Source of the DNA: DASVTR01 sp033855775
GTDB taxonomy: Bacteria; Acidobacteriota; Blastocatellia; Pyrinomonadales; Pyrinomonadaceae
Assembly: GCA_033855775.1 (NCBI GenBank)
Contig: JAWVFT010000141.1
Span: 1 to 64,000 of the forward strand
Length of the DNA: 64,000 nucleotides
Reading direction: 5' to 3'
Positions 59,271 through 64,000 of the stretch are shown one piece after another. Under the pieces are notes generated by a model, which saw nothing but the letters and a program-made list of their open reading frames with translations, had not been told where the DNA came from and ran no database searches. The translations under genes were made by a program, and so were the position numbers. Each line of letters starts with the position of its first letter. The stretch's first letter is position 1.

Positions 59271-62240
59271 ATGCAGATAACGTCATCATCATACGCATCC
59301 GGGCGCAACGCGCCACTCTCTTTTCGCTTTCAAACGACGAGCGGCAGAATCTTTGCGCTCCTCTTCATCTTGCTGCTGGCAGGGCTGTCGAGCCTTCCGG
59401 CGCAAGCCCAGAGCGCGCAGTTAAAGCGGCTGGCCTCAGCCCTCAGCAGCGACCTGCCCGATGGCTCGAAAGTCACGCTCGTCTCCGATGGCCCGCTCAA
59501 TGATTACAAGACTTACACCGCCGCCAATCGCTTCTACGTCGTGCTGCCGCGCGTGAGCGCGTCGCCCGCCACGGCGGACTTAAAGGGGCGCGGCTTCAGC
59601 GACGCGAAGGCCGAGCAGAGCGGCGAAGACCTCTTGCTCTCATTCGCCTTGCAGCCCGGAGCGACTGCCCGCGTCAGCCAGAAGTTTAATCGCTTGGATG
59701 TCATCTTCAACGCGACGAACGAAGCGCAGCCGCGGCCATCACGAACTGAAGCCGTGGCGATTATGGCCAGCGATGCTTTGCCGTCGTCGCGGCAGGAAAC
59801 CGTTAAGGCTGCCGCCGTCAAGGTCGGCTCCGTCGAGTTGCCGCCGGAGAAGTCGCAGCCCGTGCAGCTACAGAAGTTTGACAAGCCGCCCGTGCTCGAC
59901 GGCAAGCTTGATGAAGAGGTCTGGAAGCAGGCGACCGTCCTCAAAGATTTCTACCAGATTCAGCCGGGCGACAACATCGCGCCCTCGAAGCCGACGGAAG
60001 TCCTGCTCGGCTACGATGCCAGAAATCTCTACATCGCGTTTCGCGCTTTTGATGAGCCGGACAAAGTTCGCGCGACCGTCGCCAAGCGCGACAACATCTT
60101 CAGCGACGATTACGTCGGCTTCTTCCTTGACACCTTCAACGACCAGCGCAAAGCCTTCGAGATTTTCTTCAACCCGTTCGGCGTGCAGGGCGACGGCGTG
60201 ATAACGGAAGGACGCGGCGAGGATTTCAGCGTTGACCTCTTGCTCGATTCAAAGGGACTGGTCAACGAGCAAGGCTACATTGTCGAAATCGCCATCCCTT
60301 TCAAGTCGCTGCGCTACGAGGCGGGCAAGGGCAAGCTCTGGGGCGCGCACTTCTTCCGCCGCATCAAGCGCTTTAATAACGAGCTTGATTCGTGGATGCC
60401 TTTCTCGCGCAGCATCAGCAACGACCTCAGCCAGGCCGGGCACCTGACCGGCCTCGAAGGCATCTCGACCGAGCGCACCATCGAGTTGATTCCTTCCTTA
60501 ACGCTCTCGGAGACGGCCCGTCGCGTCGGTTCCTTCTCGCCTGCGCCGGGCGTCATAGACGGTGGCCGCATCGTCAACGAGCCGCTCAAGTTTGACCCCG
60601 GCCTGACGGGCAAGTTCGGCATCTCTCCGAACGTCACGCTCGACTTCACCTTGAACCCAGACTTCGCTCAGGTCGAAGCAGACCAACTCGTCGTCACCAC
60701 CAACCAGCGTTTCCCAATCTTCTTTGAAGAGAAACGCCCCTTCTTTCTCGAAGGCATTGACATCTTCCGCACCAACTTGTTGCCGGTGCACACGCGGGCC
60801 ATCGTTGACCCGGACGCCGCCGTCAAGCTGACGGGCAAGAAAGGGCGCGACACGTTCGGCATCATGCTGGCGTCCGACAACGGGCCGGGCAATCTCAGCG
60901 CGGACGACCGTGGGCGGCTCAACGCCTGCCGCGAACAACAGGCGTTCGATATTCAATTCAACCGCTCCCCTAACATTTGCCGCAACGACAACATCATCGA
61001 CAAGAACGCCTACATCGGCGTGCTCCGCCTGAAGCACGACGTTGGCAAGAGCGACAGCACCATCGGCATGCTGGCGACGACTTACAACTTCATAGAGAAG
61101 CACAACCAGTTGGGCGGCTTCGACGGACGCTTTCGCATCAACAAGCAGACCGTCTTCGACTTTCAAGCTCTGGGCACTACCTCGCGCAACTTCTTCTACG
61201 ACCCCGATAAAGATCGAAACATCTATCGCACCGGCAACGGCTTCGCTTATGCGACCACGTACGATGTGTCTGGACGCAACTGGGGCTGGCAGGTGTACGG
61301 CGAAGGCTACACGCAGGACTACCGCGCCGATGTCGGCTTCGTCGGGCGCGTCAACTCCAACTTCAACTCTTTCTACGTCCGTTACAACACAGACCCCAAG
61401 CCGAAAGCCTTCTTCATCGGGCGCCACACACACAACTTCACACACTTTGATTACAACTGGCAGGGACAGCTTTACGCATGGGAAAGCGAGAACCTCGTCG
61501 AGTTCACCTTGCCGCGCAATTCCTACTTCGGCGTCGCGTATGAATACGCTTACGAGCGTCTCTTTGAAGACGAGTTCGGGCCGCGCCGCCGCGCCGCCAC
61601 GCCGGGCGACCCCGGACAGGAAGGCGCGTTCTACGGGCCGGACGACGAGCGCTCCAGCAGCAAGAATCACTACTTCGTCTACGGCGGCTCGCAGTTCAAC
61701 AAGAAATACCAGTTCAACTTCCGCGCCGTGTACCGCGACGGGGCCTTCGATTTCGATTTCGGCGGAGGCGATCGTTATCCGCGCGTCAGCCCTGCGGCCC
61801 TGCTCTTAGGCCAGAACGCCCCGTTCGACCCCGGCACGGGCGGCCTCTTTGAATTTACCGGCGGCATCACTTACCAGCCGACCAATCTGCTGCGCATGTC
61901 GCTCAATCTAATCAAGCAGAGGCTCGTCCGCCACGACACCGGACTCGTCGCTTTCGATGTCAACATCTTTACTTATCGCGCGACCTATCAATTCACGCGG
62001 GCGACGTTTGCGCGCGCCATTGTTGACTACAACACGCTGGACTCGCGAGCGCGCGGCCAGTTCCTGCTCGGCTGGACGCCGAGCCCGGGGACAGCCTTTT
62101 ACGCAGGCTATAACGACGACATCAACTACGGCGGCTTCAGCCCGATTAACGGGCAGCTTGAGCCGGGCTTTCGGCGCAACGGGCGCACGCTCTTTCTCAA
62201 GCTGTCGTATCTCTTCCGGCGCAGCTTCGGAGCCAAATAA
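59271..62240 (+). CDS. DUF5916 family putative outer-membrane barrel with CBM9-like domain (copy 2)
   Basis: A 989-residue paralogue of the previous gene with the same order: signal peptide (about 25-47, ending PAQAQ), AMIN-like segment (LNDYKTYTAANRFYVVLP), CBM9-like domain (KPPVLDGKLDEEVWKQAT, VEIAIPFKSLRYEAGKGKLWG) and the DUF5916 barrel ending LKLSYLFRRSFGAK. The core blocks RFPIFFEEKRPFFLEGIDIF and FDGRFRINKQTVF match copy 1 closely, so this is a tandem duplication. The N-terminus before the signal core is 24 residues long and polar, so a later start is possible, though no better site is seen. Confidence 0.9.
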   Translation: MQITSSSYASGRNAPLSFRFQTTSGRIFALLFILLLAGLSSLPAQAQSAQLKRLASALSSDLPDGSKVTLVSDGPLNDYKTYTAANRFYVVLPRVSASPATADLKGRGFSDAKAEQSGEDLLLSFALQPGATARVSQKFNRLDVIFNATNEAQPRPSRTEAVAIMASDALPSSRQETVKAAAVKVGSVELPPEKSQPVQLQKFDKPPVLDGKLDEEVWKQATVLKDFYQIQPGDNIAPSKPTEVLLGYDARNLYIAFRAFDEPDKVRATVAKRDNIFSDDYVGFFLDTFNDQRKAFEIFFNPFGVQGDGVITEGRGEDFSVDLLLDSKGLVNEQGYIVEIAIPFKSLRYEAGKGKLWGAHFFRRIKRFNNELDSWMPFSRSISNDLSQAGHLTGLEGISTERTIELIPSLTLSETARRVGSFSPAPGVIDGGRIVNEPLKFDPGLTGKFGISPNVTLDFTLNPDFAQVEADQLVVTTNQRFPIFFEEKRPFFLEGIDIFRTNLLPVHTRAIVDPDAAVKLTGKKGRDTFGIMLASDNGPGNLSADDRGRLNACREQQAFDIQFNRSPNICRNDNIIDKNAYIGVLRLKHDVGKSDSTIGMLATTYNFIEKHNQLGGFDGRFRINKQTVFDFQALGTTSRNFFYDPDKDRNIYRTGNGFAYATTYDVSGRNWGWQVYGEGYTQDYRADVGFVGRVNSNFNSFYVRYNTDPKPKAFFIGRHTHNFTHFDYNWQGQLYAWESENLVEFTLPRNSYFGVAYEYAYERLFEDEFGPRRRAATPGDPGQEGAFYGPDDERSSSKNHYFVYGGSQFNKKYQFNFRAVYRDGAFDFDFGGGDRYPRVSPAALLLGQNAPFDPGTGGLFEFTGGITYQPTNLLRMSLNLIKQRLVRHDTGLVAFDVNIFTYRATYQFTRATFARAIVDYNTLDSRARGQFLLGWTPSPGTAFYAGYNDDINYGGFSPINGQLEPGFRRNGRTLFLKLSYLFRRSFGAK

Positions 62241-62384
62241 TCAAGGGGCGCGAAATTTTTCTGGAACTTTTCGCGCGCCGGACAGTTAATTATGTAGATA
62301 AGGTTTCCCCGAATATTTGACGTGTTTGCGGTTGCCCTGAAAGTGACCGGAGACCGTAGGTTCTCTAACCGAGGAGCAATGATG

Positions 62385-62798
62385 ATGAGCAAGCAGGAGA
62401 GCTTGGATCGTTACGTTCGCCGCGTTCTCAGGGAGAAGGGGCTGTCCTACGCAGACGTTGAAGAGCGTTCGCGCGGCGCCATCAGCGATAGCTACATCGG
62501 CAACATCGTGACGAACACGGTCGGCAGCGTCACGGTGGCGAAGCTCAAGGCTCTGGCTCGCGGGCTTGATGTTAACGAGGACGAAATCTTCGCGGTCGCG
62601 CGCGGCAGTTCGCCCTCCGACCTGCGCGACTTTCAAAAGAGCCGCTTCGCCGCTCTCTTCGAGAAGTACAAGAAGATGTCCGGCGACGACCAGAAAGAGA
62701 TGCTCGTCCTGATGGAAATCTTCGAGCACGAAATCGAGCGGCGACTCCTGCGGCGCGAGATGGAAAAGCGCTACTCGAAAGAGTCGCTCGTCGCCTAA
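62385..62798 (+). CDS. XRE-like helix-turn-helix regulator
   Basis: A 137-residue protein. Residues about 5-70 form a cro/XRE-like DNA-binding domain (LDRYVRRVLREKGLSYADVEERS, SDSYIGNIVTN, VTVAKLKALARGLDVNEDEIF). The C-terminal half is helical and charged, possibly for dimer contacts. Three ATGs in a row follow a GAGGAG site; I chose the third (8 bases spacing). It lies after the DUF5916 pair and before an efflux fusion protein gene and may regulate either, but no operator is evident. Confidence 0.85.
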   Translation: MSKQESLDRYVRRVLREKGLSYADVEERSRGAISDSYIGNIVTNTVGSVTVAKLKALARGLDVNEDEIFAVARGSSPSDLRDFQKSRFAALFEKYKKMSGDDQKEMLVLMEIFEHEIERRLLRREMEKRYSKESLVA

Positions 62799-63048
62799 GC
62801 GAACGAGCGCTTTTCTCCGGCTCAGGAAATTCGTCACGGCTTCTCGGATATTTTCTCTCATTCTGCGCTTCCTTCAACGCGCGCGGCCTGCGCGCGCGTT
62901 CCTTGCGCCGTCCACATTCCCGGCTCGCTTTTCGTCTCCAACACACGGCTTTGATAATCACGCGCTCAAAAAAATAGCGGCGCGCGTGTTAGACTATCAA
63001 TCTTACAGCTATCGTTGAGATGACACCGCCAACGCTTTTCAAAATCGG
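62799..63048. other. Intergenic region ahead of the membrane-fusion protein gene
   Basis: No gene seen. It contains CG-rich inverted segments (GCGCGCGGCCTGCGCGCGC near 62880) and a TAGACT-like patch near 62990 that could be a -10 box. Confidence 0.3.
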
Positions 63049-64000
63049 ATGAGAAACACTGTGGGCCGTTTAGCAGGGCTGCGAAGAAATTCATCTTTTC
63101 AGATGGTCGCCGGGCTGTTCCTGCTCGTCGTCTTCGGCCTGACGGCGTGCAAGAGCGATTATCCTTCGTCTGCGCAGCAGCGCGCGGGCGATGACGCGAA
63201 GGCCGCGAAGACGGTCAAGACGGCGGCGGTCGTCGAGATGCCGATGGGCCAGACTTTGACGGTCAGCGGCGCGCTGGCGGCGCAGGATCAAGCGACGGTC
63301 AGCGTCAAAGCTCCGGGCCGCCTGCGCGTCATCACGGTTGACCTCGGCAGCCCCGTGCGGCGCGGGCAGATGATTGCGCAGGTCGAGCCGCAGGATTACG
63401 AGTTGAGAAAACAGCAGGCCGTGGCCGGGCTTGAGGCGGCGCGCGCCCGTCTCGGACTTGCGCCCGAAGGAGCGGACGAGCGCGTTGACCCGGAACAGAC
63501 GGGGACGGTCAGGCAGGCGCGGGCCTTGATGGATGAAGCGCGTTCGGCGCGCGGTCGCGCTTTGCAGTTGGTCGAGCAGGGCGTCATCGCGCGGGCCGAG
63601 TTTGAAAGAGAAGACGCCGCCTTCAAGGTCGCGCAGAGCCGCTATCAAGACGCGCTCGAAGAGATACGCAATCGTCAAGCTCTGCTCGCGCAGCGACGTT
63701 CCGAACTCGCTCTGGCCCAACAACAACTCTCGGACACCAGCGTCTACGCGCCCTTTGACGGCATCGTGCAGGAGAAGCGCGCGAGCATCGGCGAATACCT
63801 TGCGGCGGGCGCGCCCATCGTGCAAATCGTGCGTGTCAATCCGCTGCGCTTTCGCGCCGAAGTCCCTGAGCGTGACGCGCAGAGCGTGCGCGCGGGGCAG
63901 CAGGTGCGGGTCACTGTCGAGGGCGACGCGGGCCTCTACCTGGGACGCATCGTGCGTCTCAGTCCTTCAATCACGGAGCAGAGCCGGATGCTCATTGTCG
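63049..64000 (+). CDS. RND efflux membrane-fusion lipoprotein (HlyD/AcrA-like), cut by window end
   Basis: The first 317 residues of a periplasmic adaptor of an RND-type efflux pump. The N-terminus carries a lipoprotein signal (LLVVFGLTAC, lipobox LTAC at about residue 34). After that come the biotinyl-lipoyl half-motif (APGRLRVITVDLGSPVRRGQMIAQVEPQDYE), a helical hairpin (about 118-220, with ARSARGRALQLVEQGVIARAEFE), the second lipoyl half (SVYAPFDGIVQEKRASIGEYLAAGAPIVQI) and a beta-barrel start (FRAEVPERDAQSVRAGQQVRVTV). It continues beyond the window; the pump gene should follow. ATG 63049 is followed by an in-frame ATG at 63103, also possible. Confidence 0.92.
   Translation, partial: MRNTVGRLAGLRRNSSFQMVAGLFLLVVFGLTACKSDYPSSAQQRAGDDAKAAKTVKTAAVVEMPMGQTLTVSGALAAQDQATVSVKAPGRLRVITVDLGSPVRRGQMIAQVEPQDYELRKQQAVAGLEAARARLGLAPEGADERVDPEQTGTVRQARALMDEARSARGRALQLVEQGVIARAEFEREDAAFKVAQSRYQDALEEIRNRQALLAQRRSELALAQQQLSDTSVYAPFDGIVQEKRASIGEYLAAGAPIVQIVRVNPLRFRAEVPERDAQSVRAGQQVRVTVEGDAGLYLGRIVRLSPSITEQSRMLIV

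Noticed and set aside
62247..62279. Hairpin after the second DUF5916 gene as a terminator
   Set aside because: Arms GGCGCGAAA and TTTCGCGCGCC pair imperfectly and no T tract follows; too weak to annotate.

Overview
The window is a GC-rich, gene-dense bacterial chromosome segment. It has an outer-membrane/LPS gene set (lpxC, kdsD, putative outer-membrane barrels), a type IV pilin-like gene, many Asp/Arg-rich secreted proteins, DUF4097, DUF5916 and DUF4394 proteins, and zinc-ribbon membrane proteins ending in a shared SxTEHTTRHLG tail. Together these suggest a diderm soil-type bacterium, most likely Acidobacteriota of the class Blastocatellia. That assignment is inference from gene content; there is no rRNA gene in the window. 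I see no phage, transposase, CRISPR array or defence island; this is ordinary chromosome with an unusual set of intergenic repeats.

Layout. 0-7 kb: Ser/Thr kinase, small disordered protein, phosphate transporter with its DUF47 partner, and a very large secreted DUF4394 protein with a long structured leader. 7.6-17 kb: kdsD, a secreted unknown, lpxC, polA, an orphan sensor kinase and hemL. 17-24.5 kb (minus strand): LysM/BON protein, CrtC-like lipocalin protein, rqcH, RDD protein, DUF2203, NYN protein, lipoprotein. 24.7-32.2 kb (plus strand): zinc-ribbon unknown overlapping an rlmB-type methyltransferase, two tandem zinc-ribbon membrane proteins, cysK, an aroD-aroE fusion, and thiF. 32.5-38 kb: secreted propeller, small secreted proteins, a polysaccharide deacetylase behind a promoter with a double palindromic operator, and tRNA-Val(CAC). 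38-45 kb: pseudopilin, MoxR-DUF58 pair, a 21-bp repeat array, and a membrane spermidine-synthase-like protein. 44.9-49.6 kb (minus strand): haem operon hemE-hemH-SDR-hemY. 49.9-55.8 kb: ECF sigma factor, anti-sigma factor and three DUF4097 surface proteins. 56-64 kb: two large DUF5916 proteins, an XRE-type regulator and the start of an RND membrane-fusion lipoprotein.

The most unusual signal is not a protein. At least six intergenic sites carry arrays of 7- or 8-bp units arranged as facing inverted arms. They use different unit sequences (TTTGGAC at three sites, GACGAGT at two, GACGCGGN at one) and sit within a few bases of a start or stop codon. In one case an arm has become the first codons of a protein (DUF58). 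A related 21-bp (3 x 7) array of about 430 bp follows the DUF58 gene. A separate dispersed hairpin family centred on GATGAGAGCG also recurs between genes. These look like a repeat system that gives long RNA hairpins at gene borders.
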